Assembly: GCA_944392985.1 (NCBI GenBank)
Contig: CALXYL010000018.1
Span: 1-45,449 of the forward strand
Direction of reading: 5' to 3'
Source of the DNA: an uncultured Spirochaetaceae bacterium
Lineage (GTDB): Bacteria > Spirochaetota > Spirochaetia > Sphaerochaetales > Sphaerochaetaceae
Length of the DNA stretch: 45,449 nt
The notes beneath the pieces are model-generated. The model was not told where the DNA came from and did no database searches. It saw nothing but the letters and a program-made list of their open reading frames with translations. This document shows, piece after piece, positions 16,366 through 25,100 of this stretch. Numbering within the stretch: position 1 is the first letter of the stretch; each line of letters opens with the position of its first letter. A program made the translations under genes and the position numbers.

Positions 16366-17253
16366 ATGGCTAGGAAAAAGAATCCTCTGGATCGCAACCA
16401 GGGCTGGGCTCTGTTCTTCTGCGCTCCGAATATAATCTTCTTCATCATATTCTTCGTATGGCCTGCCGTGATCGGTCTCTATTACTCGTTCACCGATTAT
16501 GATGGATGGAGGAATATGAACTTCATCGGGCTGAAGAACTACATCGATCTTCTACACGACACGCAGTTCTATTCAGTATTCCTGAATACTATCAAATACG
16601 TGATTGTCTCCGTGCCGCTCGGAATGATCGCCGCTCTCTTCCTTGCGCTTCTGCTTGCAGATGACAAGCTCAAGGGAAACGCGGTCACAAGGGTCCTTGT
16701 CTACTGGCCGACGTTGCTCTCGACGATCATGGTCGGTGTCACATGGAAATGGATCTTCGGCGAGTCCTTCGGTGTAGCCAACTACCTGCTGACATCGTTG
16801 GGGATGAAGGGAGTAGGCTGGTTCTCCAATCCGACAGCTGCGTTCTGGACGACGATCATCGCCTCTGTCTGGTCAGGGTGCGGTGTCAACATGCTCATCT
16901 ACCTTGGTGGTATCAAGCAGATACCGAATGACTATTACGAAGCAGCCACGATCGATGGCGCGAATGTCTGGCAGCGCTTCAGGCATATAACGCTTCCCTC
17001 GCTGAAGCCTGTGACGTTCATGATCCTGCTCACATCGATGATCAACGCGTTCAAGGTCTTCGCAATGGTCCAGACACTTACCAATGGCGGTCCTGGAACA
17101 TCAACGACGTACATGATCCAGTATATCTATCAGACGGGCTTCACAAGGAACAGGCATGGATATGCATCAGCTGCATCCATGATCCTCTTTGTCGTCCTTC
17201 TTATCATCTCATTCGTCCAGACAAGGATGAATGCAAAGCAGGAGGAGGCCTGA
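16366..17253 (+). CDS. Sugar ABC transporter permease, MalF/UgpA type
   Basis: 295 residues with about six membrane segments. The start at 16366 follows GGGAGGT. The N-terminus NQGWALFFCAPNIIFFIIFFVWP and YSFTDYDGWRNMNFIGLKNY are standard for family-1 sugar permeases. The cytoplasmic EAA loop reads YYEAATIDGANVWQRFRHI followed by TLPSLKP, which docks the ATPase. The C-terminal MVQTLTNGGPGTSTTYMIQYIY is also family-typical. It pairs with the permease at 17255. No ATPase gene is nearby, so a shared MsmX/UgpC-type ATPase encoded elsewhere probably powers it. Confidence 0.93.
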   Translation: MARKKNPLDRNQGWALFFCAPNIIFFIIFFVWPAVIGLYYSFTDYDGWRNMNFIGLKNYIDLLHDTQFYSVFLNTIKYVIVSVPLGMIAALFLALLLADDKLKGNAVTRVLVYWPTLLSTIMVGVTWKWIFGESFGVANYLLTSLGMKGVGWFSNPTAAFWTTIIASVWSGCGVNMLIYLGGIKQIPNDYYEAATIDGANVWQRFRHITLPSLKPVTFMILLTSMINAFKVFAMVQTLTNGGPGTSTTYMIQYIYQTGFTRNRHGYASAASMILFVVLLIISFVQTRMNAKQEEA

Positions 17254-17254
17254 A

Positions 17255-18082
17255 ATGATGCAGGTATCAAAATCATCGGTAATCATAAAGACTGTTCTGG
17301 CAATCGTGTTCGCCCTTATCTGGGTATTCCCCGTCCTCTGGCTTGTCCTCTCATCATTCAAGCCCGGTTCGGAGCTCTTTACCTATCCGCTGACGCTCTT
17401 CCCGAAGGACTTCTCGCTTTCCGGCTACGCATCCACGTTCGCTAGATACAATGTATTCCGCGCGACATATAACACCGCATTCATCACTGTATTCGCGACA
17501 ATCATAACGCTTGTGATGAGCTGTATGTGCGGCTTTGCGCTTGCGAAGTATCGCTATAAGTGGCTTTCCGTATTCTTCATGTGCATGCTCGCCACGACGA
17601 TGCTTCCGACAGAGGTCATCATGTCGCCTAGCTTCACAGTCATCCTCAGCCTCGGACTGTACAACTCACTTTGGGGCGCTATCATCCCGACGGTAGGCAC
17701 GATGACAGGTGTATTCCTGATGCGTCAGTTCTTCATATCAGTGCCTAACGAGCTTATGGAGGCGGCAAGGATCGATGGAGCAAATGAGGGAAGGACCTTT
17801 GCGCAGATCATGGTTCCTCTCTGCCGCAGCCAGATCGCCATTCTCGCCATCTTCTCCTTCCGCTGGAGATGGAACGATTACATCTGGCCGCTTCTTGCGC
17901 TTACCGATCCTCAGAAGTATACGCTGCAGCTCCAGCTCAGGACGCTCAGCGGCGCTGAGGCTGTCGACTGGTCGGCACTCCTCTCGTTCTCGGTCATCAC
18001 GATGATCCCGGTTCTGATCATATTCATCATCTTCAACCGCCAGATCATGAGCTCCGAGGTATCGAGCGGCGTCAAGGGCTGA
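17255..18082 (+). CDS. Sugar ABC transporter permease, MalG/UgpE type
   Basis: 275 residues, six predicted membrane segments. ATG 17255 (next to a second ATG at 17258) follows GGAGGAGG at 17241-17248 and lies one base after the previous stop. Motifs: FPVLWLVLSSFKPGSELF at the N-terminus, the EAA loop ELMEAARIDGANEGRTFAQ then IMVPLCRSQ, and FRWRWNDYIWPLLAL. It is the partner of the permease at 16366; together they form the channel for the binding protein at 12509. The transcript ends at a strong terminator at 18102. Confidence 0.93.
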   Translation: MMQVSKSSVIIKTVLAIVFALIWVFPVLWLVLSSFKPGSELFTYPLTLFPKDFSLSGYASTFARYNVFRATYNTAFITVFATIITLVMSCMCGFALAKYRYKWLSVFFMCMLATTMLPTEVIMSPSFTVILSLGLYNSLWGAIIPTVGTMTGVFLMRQFFISVPNELMEAARIDGANEGRTFAQIMVPLCRSQIAILAIFSFRWRWNDYIWPLLALTDPQKYTLQLQLRTLSGAEAVDWSALLSFSVITMIPVLIIFIIFNRQIMSSEVSSGVKG

Positions 18083-18101
18083 TCTATCCGTTTTTGGATC
18101 C

Positions 18102-18126
18102 GCGGGGGCATGTCCCCCGCTTTTTT
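18102..18126 (+). terminator. Rho-independent terminator of the sugar permease operon
   Basis: Stem GCGGGGG (18102-18108) / CCCCCGC (18114-18120), loop CATGT, followed by TTTTTT. Classic intrinsic terminator. Confidence 0.92.
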
Positions 18127-18130
18127 CTCT

Positions 18131-18165
18131 TTGTATCTCTTCCTTGAGCGTAGTATCCTGTCTAT
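18131..18165 (+). promoter_or_regulatory. Leaderless promoter of the hydantoinase operon
   Basis: TTGTAT (18131-18136), 17-bp spacer, TATCCT (18154-18159), then 6 nt to the ATG at 18166. The predicted transcription start coincides with the start codon, and there is no ribosome site. Confidence 0.6.
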
Positions 18166-19536
18166 ATGGGCAGCATACTGATCAAGAATGGACTTGTTGT
18201 TGATACGGAATGGATGAGGAAGTGTGACGTCCTCATCTCTGGCTCCAGGATACAGCGCGTGGCGCCTTCCATTGAGGCATCATCATTGCCGGGTGATACG
18301 ACCGTCATACATGCCGATGGCCTCTGTGTCCTTCCTGGCATCATCGATGCGCATACTCATTACCATCTTGTATCACGCGGGACTGTCACAGCTGATTCCT
18401 TTGAGGAAGGATCGAGGCTCGCCGCATTCGGCGGTGTCACGACAGTTGTTGATTTCGCCGATGACAACAAGGTGTCGCTTCTTGATTCGCTTCATGCAAG
18501 GCGGCGTGAGATGGCACCGATGTCGATCGACTATGCTCTGCACCAGGGTGTCTATGGCTATAGGGAAGGCATCAGGAAGGAGCTTGAATCGATAAAGAGG
18601 GCGGGCATCGGCACGCTGAAGCTGTTTACGACGTATAAGGAAGCGGGGTATCTCGTTGAGGATCGCGATGAGCTGAAGGCGATCTTCCGTGCGGCAAAGG
18701 AGCTTGGCCTGATGGTTTCCGTGCACTGTGAGGATGATGGGATCATCACTTCCATCGCGTCCTCATGGCATGGGACGTATAAGCCGATAGACCATGCAGC
18801 TCTCAGACCCGCCGAGGCAGAGGCCTCCGCAATTGAGTTCGTCGGCACTATAGCGGGAGAGCTCGAGATGCCGCTCTACGTCGTCCATCTCTCATCGAAG
18901 GCCGGGCTGGAGAGCGTACGCAGACTGCGGTTGAAAGGTGTTGACCTGATTGTCGAGACAACACCTCATTATCTGTTCCTCGACAAGAGCCTGCTTGCCA
19001 GACCGGATGGTTCCCTTTACGTGATGACACCGCCGCTTCGCACGAAGGAGGACAATGAAGCGCTTCAGGAAGCTCTCCTGAATGGTGAGATCCAGGTCGT
19101 GGCAACTGATCACTGTTCATTCACAAGGGAGCAGAAGCTGGAAAGCGATGATTGCCGCAGCATCTATCCCGGCATCCCTGGAACAGAGGAGCTTCTGCCG
19201 CTGATCTACACCTTCGGCCATAACAGCGGACGGCTGTCACTCTCCCAGATCGTGAATCTGATTTCCACCGGACCTGCAAGGATCTTCGGGCTCTATCCAG
19301 AGAAAGGCTCCCTCAAGGAAGGCACGGATGCGGATATAACGCTTTTCGATCCTGAGCAGAGCTGGACGCTGTCGAAGGATTCCCTCCATTCAGCTGCAGG
19401 CTATACGGCATATGAAGGCTGGGAGGTGACAGGAAAGGTCGTGATGACTTATCTCCGGGGTCGATTGGTCATGGGAGACGGAATCTATCTTGGACTGAAG
19501 GGCGATGGCCGGTACCTGAGGGCTGTAAGACGATGA
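18166..19536 (+). CDS. Dihydropyrimidinase / hydantoinase-family cyclic amidohydrolase
   Basis: 456 residues, the normal length. The binuclear metal site is complete: HTHYH at 63-67, the lysine that becomes carboxylated in TLKLFTTY (K152), H188 in VSVHCED, H241 in VVHLSS and D315 in VATDHCSF. Flanking motifs VLPGIIDAHTHYH and IVETTPHYLFLD are typical of the D-hydantoinase/dihydropyrimidinase group rather than dihydroorotase. The family opens cyclic ureides such as dihydrouracil or hydantoins. The next gene overlaps its stop (ATGA at 19533-19536) and carries a cytidine deaminase domain, which supports a pyrimidine-breakdown or salvage role. It may also act on allantoin or hydantoin; substrate not decided. 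Confidence 0.85.
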   Translation: MGSILIKNGLVVDTEWMRKCDVLISGSRIQRVAPSIEASSLPGDTTVIHADGLCVLPGIIDAHTHYHLVSRGTVTADSFEEGSRLAAFGGVTTVVDFADDNKVSLLDSLHARRREMAPMSIDYALHQGVYGYREGIRKELESIKRAGIGTLKLFTTYKEAGYLVEDRDELKAIFRAAKELGLMVSVHCEDDGIITSIASSWHGTYKPIDHAALRPAEAEASAIEFVGTIAGELEMPLYVVHLSSKAGLESVRRLRLKGVDLIVETTPHYLFLDKSLLARPDGSLYVMTPPLRTKEDNEALQEALLNGEIQVVATDHCSFTREQKLESDDCRSIYPGIPGTEELLPLIYTFGHNSGRLSLSQIVNLISTGPARIFGLYPEKGSLKEGTDADITLFDPEQSWTLSKDSLHSAAGYTAYEGWEVTGKVVMTYLRGRLVMGDGIYLGLKGDGRYLRAVRR

Positions 19537-20684
19537 TCAGGGCATTCCTTTTCGACATGGATGGCGTGCTTGCCGATAGCGAGGGGATTTCCGTGGATAT
19601 CGGGATAAGGTACTTCGCATCCATCGGCTTTGCTGCAACTGAAAGGACTTTCAGGAATGCGCTTGGACGAGGGGAGAGGGGATTCTTTGACACAGCCGCA
19701 GCAGAGCTTGGCATCAAAGGAAAGCCCTATTCATATGAGGAGGCATCCTCATTCTTCCGCAGGGAATACCCGAAGGCGATCATGGGAGCGAACATAGCCC
19801 TTCCCGGAGTCGGGATCGTGAGGGAAGCCCGCAAAGCAGGAATACTCACTGCTCTTGCATCCTCCGCTCCTGGATGGAAGGTCCGTGAGAACATCAGGGC
19901 AATAGGACTTGAAGAGGAGGACTTCTGCTTTATCGCATCGGGGGAGGATATCAGGAGGAACAAGCCGGAGAAGGATATCTACGAGCTTGCGCTCATCAAG
20001 CTGGGTGTTGACGGATCGGAAGCTGTTGTATTCGAGGATTCAGCTGCGGGGATTGAAAGCGGGAAGCGTGCGGGATGCCGGGTGGCGGCATTGCTCACGA
20101 CGGTTGATTCATCTTCCGCCATCTCCGCAGGTGCCGATGCCGTGATATCCGATCTATCGGCAGCCACAGGGTTCTCCTCTCCTGAGGAAGCTGAGTCCGT
20201 TCTGTTTCCCGCAGACGAGGGCCTTGTGCGCTATGGGGCGAATATGATCCGTCCGCTGAGGCGTCGCATGCCATCTGGCTTCATGAGGAAGCGTGCCATC
20301 GAGGCGGCGCGCAAAGCGTGGGAGAATGCATATGCGCCATATTCAGGCTTCCGTGTTGGGGCTGCTCTGGTATCTGCATCGACAGGCCGCATCTATTCAG
20401 GATGCAATGTCGAGAACTCCTCATATGGTGCAACGATATGCGCTGAACGCAATGCCATCACCACGGCAGTTGCTGCAGAGGGGGCAATCGGCATCGATAT
20501 GCTCATTGTCTATTCCGATGATGATCCCCCAGCTCCTCCCTGTGCTGTATGCCTGCAGGTCGCTGCGGAATTCTCCAGGCCGGACACACGTGTCATCCTT
20601 GTCACTCCGCATTCTGTAGAAATCGAGTATTCGTTCTCAGATCTGTTGCCGATGCCATTCATTTTCCCTACAATGCGCTTGTGA
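19533..20684 (+). CDS. HAD-family phosphatase fused to cytidine deaminase
   Basis: 383 residues, two enzymes in one chain. Residues 1-215 are a HAD hydrolase of the beta-phosphoglucomutase/pyrimidine-nucleotidase group: catalytic DxD in FLFDMDGVLADSEG (D8, D10), motif II LASSAPG (108-114), the lysine of NKPEKDIY and VVFEDSAAGIESG. Residues 250-383 are a homotetrameric-type cytidine deaminase: YAPYSGFRVGAAL, GCNVENSSYGATICAERNA (zinc ligand C303, catalytic E305) and PCAVC (C337, C340). The usual PCGACRQ is PCAVCLQ here. The start overlaps the hydantoinase stop by 4 bp. Fusion suggests that a CMP-like nucleotide is dephosphorylated and the nucleoside then deaminated, but this is inference. Confidence 0.85.
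   Translation: MIRAFLFDMDGVLADSEGISVDIGIRYFASIGFAATERTFRNALGRGERGFFDTAAAELGIKGKPYSYEEASSFFRREYPKAIMGANIALPGVGIVREARKAGILTALASSAPGWKVRENIRAIGLEEEDFCFIASGEDIRRNKPEKDIYELALIKLGVDGSEAVVFEDSAAGIESGKRAGCRVAALLTTVDSSSAISAGADAVISDLSAATGFSSPEEAESVLFPADEGLVRYGANMIRPLRRRMPSGFMRKRAIEAARKAWENAYAPYSGFRVGAALVSASTGRIYSGCNVENSSYGATICAERNAITTAVAAEGAIGIDMLIVYSDDDPPAPPCAVCLQVAAEFSRPDTRVILVTPHSVEIEYSFSDLLPMPFIFPTMRL
20646..20680 (+). promoter_or_regulatory. Leaderless promoter of the PLD lipoprotein gene, inside the upstream gene
   Basis: TTGCCG (20646-20651), 17-bp spacer, TACAAT (20669-20674), then 6 nt to the GTG at 20681. It lies within the end of the HAD-deaminase gene, so the envelope genes can be expressed apart from the pyrimidine genes. 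Confidence 0.55.
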
Positions 20685-21943
20685 GAAAACTCCTTGCGGT
20701 TCTGGCAGTGATTGTATCAGCTCTTATGGCCTCGTGCTCAAGCACTGAGGCTTTTGAGTCTCCTGTCGCATCAGAGGAATCCCTCACATTGGAGGAGAAG
20801 CTCCTCCACTTCGGCGCGAGACCGCTTTCAGTACCTCTTCCAGAGGTATTCAATGATGGCTCTCAGTGGCTGGAAGCGATGACAGGAATTGTTGCCGAAG
20901 CCGAGGACTACATTCTCCTGACAACCTTTCTCGGATCAAGCTCAGAGGCGCTGGAGCCGCTTTACCGGGCCATGATGGAGGCATCTGAAAGAGGGGTGCG
21001 CATCTATTTCATCATGGATGGCATCTCCAGCTATGACATGACGGAGTCGAAGAATCATATGACGCCACTGTATTTCCTCCGTTCAAGCGGTATCCATATA
21101 GAGGAATACAATCCAGTGACCGCCATGCATCTCATCAATCCGGCAACGATCGTCGTCAGGGACCATAGGAAGATAATGGTTGTCGATGGACGCATCGCGG
21201 CAATCGGAGGGATGAACATGAACTTCATCTCAATGGGAGCAGGAGAGGGGGAAACACAGCGGGACAGCATGTATCTCTTCTCTTCCCCATCCCTTGCTGC
21301 AGCGCTTCGTGATGAGTTCGTCAGCATCTGGAACGGAATGAGCGTAGAGAAGATATCAGAGGAGGATTTCCCTGTTTTCGGGCCATCTCCTGATGAAGTG
21401 TATCCCGCTTATCTTGTAAGTTCGGATGGCATTGCCGGGATGTATGCATCGCTTTTTTCCAGCGCGGAGGAAAGCGTCATGATCCTTCCATATCTGCCAG
21501 CGCTTGACAGCCGGATGAAGAGCACGGTTTCTGCCGCCTCATCCCGGGTTCCTGTGACGATGCTGATCCCCGTTGACCTGAGAGGGTATGCCGCGAATGG
21601 CATCTACCATGAGCTTCCTGCCCTCATCAGGGAAACCGGAGTGCGCGTATTCGTTTCCATCTATGATGAGAATGGGGAGCTGCTGCCTCTGCTGCATGAG
21701 AAGCTGATGCTTGTCGATTCCCGCTATGCTGTGATCGGGTCTGCCAATTTCAATTTCCGCTCCATGGGGCTTTCAGAGGAGATAGCGCTTGTCATAGACA
21801 GCCCCGAGCTCGTGGCTGGGCTTGAGGAGCATGTGGATTCAATAATGGAGAGTGCGGAGGAGATCACGCTTGATGAAGCGGAAATGCTCAAGGAAGAGAA
21901 GGGAAACGCGGCTGCGTATCTCTTCACGTTCATAGGGGGCTGA
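20681..21943 (+). CDS. Phospholipase D-family lipoprotein, cardiolipin synthase-like
   Basis: 420 residues. The GTG at 20681 overlaps the previous stop (GTGA) and gives a lipoprotein signal, LLAVLAVIVSALMASC with Cys19, so the protein is probably anchored outside the inner membrane. Two HKD motifs are complete: DHRKIMVVDGRIAAIGGMN with a following Asn, and LHEKLMLVDSRYAVIGSANF. Cardiolipin synthases and related PLD phosphatidyltransferases have this two-motif layout, but most keep N-terminal membrane helices. Here the lipid anchor replaces them. It could instead be a secreted phospholipase. It is followed by two small envelope genes in the same direction. Confidence 0.85.
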   Translation: MRKLLAVLAVIVSALMASCSSTEAFESPVASEESLTLEEKLLHFGARPLSVPLPEVFNDGSQWLEAMTGIVAEAEDYILLTTFLGSSSEALEPLYRAMMEASERGVRIYFIMDGISSYDMTESKNHMTPLYFLRSSGIHIEEYNPVTAMHLINPATIVVRDHRKIMVVDGRIAAIGGMNMNFISMGAGEGETQRDSMYLFSSPSLAAALRDEFVSIWNGMSVEKISEEDFPVFGPSPDEVYPAYLVSSDGIAGMYASLFSSAEESVMILPYLPALDSRMKSTVSAASSRVPVTMLIPVDLRGYAANGIYHELPALIRETGVRVFVSIYDENGELLPLLHEKLMLVDSRYAVIGSANFNFRSMGLSEEIALVIDSPELVAGLEEHVDSIMESAEEITLDEAEMLKEEKGNAAAYLFTFIGG

Positions 21944-21944
21944 G

Positions 21945-22445
21945 ATGAGGAAGGCTATACTGATCCTGCTTCTGCTTCTTTCCATTTCAGCGCTTCCTGC
22001 CGCGCCGTCATTCGGCTATTCGCTCTCTCCTGTCGGCGTTTCCTTCCCATCATCCTCATATGGGGCTCTTTCCCTTTCGGCTGTGCTTGCCCCGACAGGG
22101 GATGTGCATGCCGGGGATATCACGCTGAGTGTCGATCTGTCGCCGGTCAAACCGTTTTTTGAAGGCGTATCGCTGCTTATCTCGACGCCGGTGTTCCGCC
22201 TTCTCGACCATCCTTTCGATTGGGCATTCACCAATTCAGTTATATGGGCTCCTTCCATAAGTGCCGGTGTCCAGTACAGGCTGGGAAATGAGTGGAATGT
22301 CCTCATGGGATTCTCCCCGCTTTCATTTCAGGATACGGCATTCATCTATGAATTCCTCTCTCCATTTGCCGCATACTCCTATTCTGGAGAGGACAGCGGA
22401 TGGGGCTGGGGGATGTATGTCATGCGTTTTGCGTATTTCTTTTAG
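21945..22445 (+). CDS. Small secreted/outer-membrane beta-barrel-like protein
   Basis: 166 residues, family not recognised. A signal peptide (MRKAILILLLLLSISALPA, cleavage near AAPS) is followed by short amphipathic strands with alternating aromatic and polar residues. The chain ends RFAYFF; a C-terminal Phe is the usual recognition end for outer-membrane beta-barrels. It starts one base after the PLD gene stop and precedes a second protein of similar size and layout. Confidence 0.7.
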   Translation: MRKAILILLLLLSISALPAAPSFGYSLSPVGVSFPSSSYGALSLSAVLAPTGDVHAGDITLSVDLSPVKPFFEGVSLLISTPVFRLLDHPFDWAFTNSVIWAPSISAGVQYRLGNEWNVLMGFSPLSFQDTAFIYEFLSPFAAYSYSGEDSGWGWGMYVMRFAYFF

Positions 22446-22454
22446 GAGGATGTG

Positions 22455-22979
22455 GTGAAGAGACATGCTGTGATCATCCTATTGTCCATGCTGCTGCTTC
22501 TTCCCATATCTGCGGGGGATCATCAGGATATAGCGCTGTCAATCGGGCATCAGACGTACCGGTGGCCGGAGGAGGGCATCAGCTTCTCCTATGACATCAG
22601 CCTTGGTATCTCCAGCCGCATCGAGGTCTCCATCTGGGGTTACTCGGAGCTTGTTCCGCATCCTTTCGCTTCAAATATGCTCGGTGCTGATTTCTCCTTC
22701 GCCCTTCTTGGTGCCAGATCCACAGCCTCGAAGGTCGCAGGCAGTGGAATCAACATGCTGCTGTCTGTTGGCGGCTTCTATCGTACTGACAACAATGGCG
22801 CAGGGCCGATCATCTCCATAACCCCACTGACTGTTGGAAGTCCTGTTTCAGGGAGAAGGGAGCGCATCCTCCGCACTGGCGTCGGCTATGATGCCGTGAA
22901 CAGTCAGGTTGTCGTCACATTCTCCCTTCTCTCAATCGATTACTATGTCAGGGGATCCTGGCGTGATTACAGCTTCTGA
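22455..22979 (+). CDS. Small secreted/outer-membrane beta-barrel-like protein
   Basis: 174 residues, not recognised. Tandem GTG codons occur at 22452 and 22455; the second is chosen because AGGAGG at 22444-22449 is then 5 nt away. The signal peptide MKRHAVIILLSMLLLLPISAG is followed by beta-strand-like sequence (ALSIGHQTYRW, SYDISLGISSRIEVSIWGY) and a Phe C-terminus (WRDYSF). Like its neighbour at 21945, it looks like a small barrel or envelope protein made together with the PLD lipoprotein. Its stop TGA abuts the rpiB stop on the other strand (TGATCA). Confidence 0.7.
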   Translation: MKRHAVIILLSMLLLLPISAGDHQDIALSIGHQTYRWPEEGISFSYDISLGISSRIEVSIWGYSELVPHPFASNMLGADFSFALLGARSTASKVAGSGINMLLSVGGFYRTDNNGAGPIISITPLTVGSPVSGRRERILRTGVGYDAVNSQVVVTFSLLSIDYYVRGSWRDYSF

Positions 22980-23420
22980 TCATCTGCCTTCAAGGGCCAT
23001 CATCTTGTCGATTCTCTTCTGATGCCTTCCTCCCTCGAAGCTGGCATCTATGAAAGCATCGAGAATATTCCCGACAGGCTCCTTGTAGCTGATCCTTCCC
23101 CCGAATGCGATGAAGTTCGCATTGTTGTGCCGTTTTGTCATCTCTGCTGCATAGCTGTCCTGCGGCAAGGCGCAGCGTATGCCTTTCATCTTGTTGGCTG
23201 AGATCGAGATCCCGATGCCTGTTCCGCAGAGGAGGACGCCGAAGTCATAGCCTCCATTGCGGAATTCCATGACGGCCTTCTCTGCATAGTCAGGATAGTC
23301 GACGCTCTCCTCGCTGTCTGTTCCGAGGTAGACAGTCCCTATTCCACGTTTCCTGAGGTGCTCTATGACCTCTTTAGCGAGTGCCACAGCGCCATGATCA
23401 TTGGCTATTACTGCTTTCAT
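22980..23420 (-). CDS. rpiB: Ribose-5-phosphate isomerase B
   Basis: 146 residues, standard RpiB/LacAB length. It begins MKAVIANDHGAVALAKEV, has the conserved Cys in VLLCGTGIGISISANK (catalytic base in RpiB) and NANFIAFGGR. The reaction is interconversion of ribose-5-P and ribulose-5-P in the pentose phosphate pathway, which supplies the PRPP synthetase encoded at 41898. The start follows AAGGAG about 11 nt upstream. It shares a 48-bp gap with the divergent pyrophosphatase gene. Confidence 0.94.
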   Translation of the reverse strand: MKAVIANDHGAVALAKEVIEHLRKRGIGTVYLGTDSEESVDYPDYAEKAVMEFRNGGYDFGVLLCGTGIGISISANKMKGIRCALPQDSYAAEMTKRHNNANFIAFGGRISYKEPVGNILDAFIDASFEGGRHQKRIDKMMALEGR

Positions 23421-23433
23421 CCCTTCATTCTCC

Positions 23434-23468
23434 TTCCCACCATCCGCATTTCAGTCTACCATTGTTTC
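23434..23468 (+). promoter_or_regulatory. Leaderless promoter of the CBS-pyrophosphatase gene
   Basis: TTCCCA (23434-23439), 17-bp spacer, TACCAT (23457-23462), then 6 nt to the ATG at 23469; no ribosome site is present. Confidence 0.5.
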
Positions 23469-25100
23469 ATGAGAATATACATCACAGGTCATAGGAATCC
23501 TGATATGGATTCCGTATGCGCTGCCTATTCATACGCGGTGCTGAAGAATCAGATCGATCCGGACAATGAGTACATCGCAGCGATGCTCGGTCCTGCCAAC
23601 GGAAATACAAAGAAGGTATTCTCCGATCTCCGTATCAGCCTTCCTGTGCTTCTTCGAGATGTACGTCCCCGCGTCGGGGAGGTGCAGCGACAGCCTGTCG
23701 ACACGATAAGCACTTCCGATCCTCTCTACCTCCTGATGGATATCTTCCGCCGCCGTCGCCCTTCTGTCGTCCCTGTCATTGATGATGGCGTCTACAGAGG
23801 GCTTCTGTCCGCTGATGATATCAACGCATTCTTCCTCAGGGAGAACAGCGGTGCTGTGCGTCAGCGCTATCTCCTCTCTGAAGAGAACATAGAGCGCGTA
23901 ATAGAAGGTGAGTACCTGAAGCGCGGCAATGGCTGCATGATCCGAGCTCCGTATATGGTGGGTGCTATGGAGTACCAGGTTTACCGCTCGCGCCTCAAGC
24001 GCCTTACAGAGAAGCCTGTCCTTGTCATCGGGCATAGGAAGAAGCATATCCAGGCCGCAATCGAGGAGCAGCTGCCGGGAATCGTCCTGACTGGAATCTC
24101 CGATCCGACAAGGATCGGGATCGATTTCTCCTCGTATAGCGGATTCGTCTATGTATCATACCTTGATACAGCTGAGACGCTGCGGCTATTGAGGCTTTCC
24201 ACTCCTGTTTCAGATATCCTCCCCGAGGAGGACAAGGATATGTGCATTGACAGCCAGATGCTTTTCGATGAAGCGAAGCTGAAGCTGCAGGAGAGCGGGT
24301 ACAGAGGCATGTCCGTATTCTCTGGCGGTGAGTGGACTGGCTTCGTGACAAGGCGATGCTTTCTCGATAAGCCTCGGCAGCGGATCATCCTCGTTGACCA
24401 CAATGAGGCGGAGCAGAGCGTGCAGGGAATAGAGGATGCAGCCATCATCGAGATCCTTGATCACCATCGCCTTGCCCCTCCAAGGATGCGGGAACCGATC
24501 TACATCGTCTCTGAGCCCTTGGGATCGACATGCAGCATCGTCTATGAGCAGTTCAGGAAATGGGGCGCGGATATCGATGCTCTCACAGCGCGGGTGATGC
24601 TTTCCGGGCTTGTTGCCGATACCGTGATGCTCAAGAGCCCTACGACAACTTCCTACGACAGGCATGTCGCTAGAAGGCTGACGGAGATCGGGGGTGTTGA
24701 GGACTTCGATGCATTCTGCCGTGCGGTTTTCTCCTCCGGAAGCGGCCTTTCCAGCCAGGATCCTGAGAGTGTGATCCGCAGCGACATGAAGAGCTATCAT
24801 GAGTGCGGTGTCAGGTTCGCGATCGGGCAGGTGGAGGTCACTACGCTCGAGGAAGCTAGGGAGATGACAGATCCATTCCTTGAGGCTTTGGAGCATGTCA
24901 GGGAAGCTGAAGCACTGGATTGGTGCATGCTTCTGATCACGGATGTGGTCAAAGGAAACTCCGTGCTTCTCATGACGCCATTCCATAAGGAAGCGGCTCT
25001 TCTGTATGACAGGATAGGAGATGGGATATACTCCCTTCCTGGTGTCCTTTCACGCAAGAAGCAGCTGCTGCCTGAGATACTGAGGGTCCTTGAGATCTGA
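23469..25100 (+). CDS. ppaC: CBS/DRTGG-regulated family II inorganic pyrophosphatase
   Basis: 543 residues. DHH-family metal motifs are GHRNPDMDS (7-15), LVDHNE, EILDHHR and the C-terminal signature SRKKQ of family II (Mn/Co) pyrophosphatases. Between the first and later DHH motifs is an insert of about 230 residues with CBS-like halves (PVDTISTSDPLYLLMDIF; VSDILPEEDKDMCIDSQML) flanking a DRTGG-like segment (KPVLVIGHRKKHIQAAIEE). Enzymes with this layout hydrolyse pyrophosphate under adenine-nucleotide control. The reading frame opens earlier, but ATG 23469 starts the family sequence. There is no ribosome site; see the leaderless promoter. The stop abuts the rel stop (TGATCA). Confidence 0.9.
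   Translation: MRIYITGHRNPDMDSVCAAYSYAVLKNQIDPDNEYIAAMLGPANGNTKKVFSDLRISLPVLLRDVRPRVGEVQRQPVDTISTSDPLYLLMDIFRRRRPSVVPVIDDGVYRGLLSADDINAFFLRENSGAVRQRYLLSEENIERVIEGEYLKRGNGCMIRAPYMVGAMEYQVYRSRLKRLTEKPVLVIGHRKKHIQAAIEEQLPGIVLTGISDPTRIGIDFSSYSGFVYVSYLDTAETLRLLRLSTPVSDILPEEDKDMCIDSQMLFDEAKLKLQESGYRGMSVFSGGEWTGFVTRRCFLDKPRQRIILVDHNEAEQSVQGIEDAAIIEILDHHRLAPPRMREPIYIVSEPLGSTCSIVYEQFRKWGADIDALTARVMLSGLVADTVMLKSPTTTSYDRHVARRLTEIGGVEDFDAFCRAVFSSGSGLSSQDPESVIRSDMKSYHECGVRFAIGQVEVTTLEEAREMTDPFLEALEHVREAEALDWCMLLITDVVKGNSVLLMTPFHKEAALLYDRIGDGIYSLPGVLSRKKQLLPEILRVLEI

Noticed and set aside
22977-22982. TGATCA at two convergent stop junctions (22977 and 25098) as a recurring protein-binding site
   Set aside because: TGATCA arises automatically when two TGA stops abut tail to tail; two occurrences are explained by gene packing.
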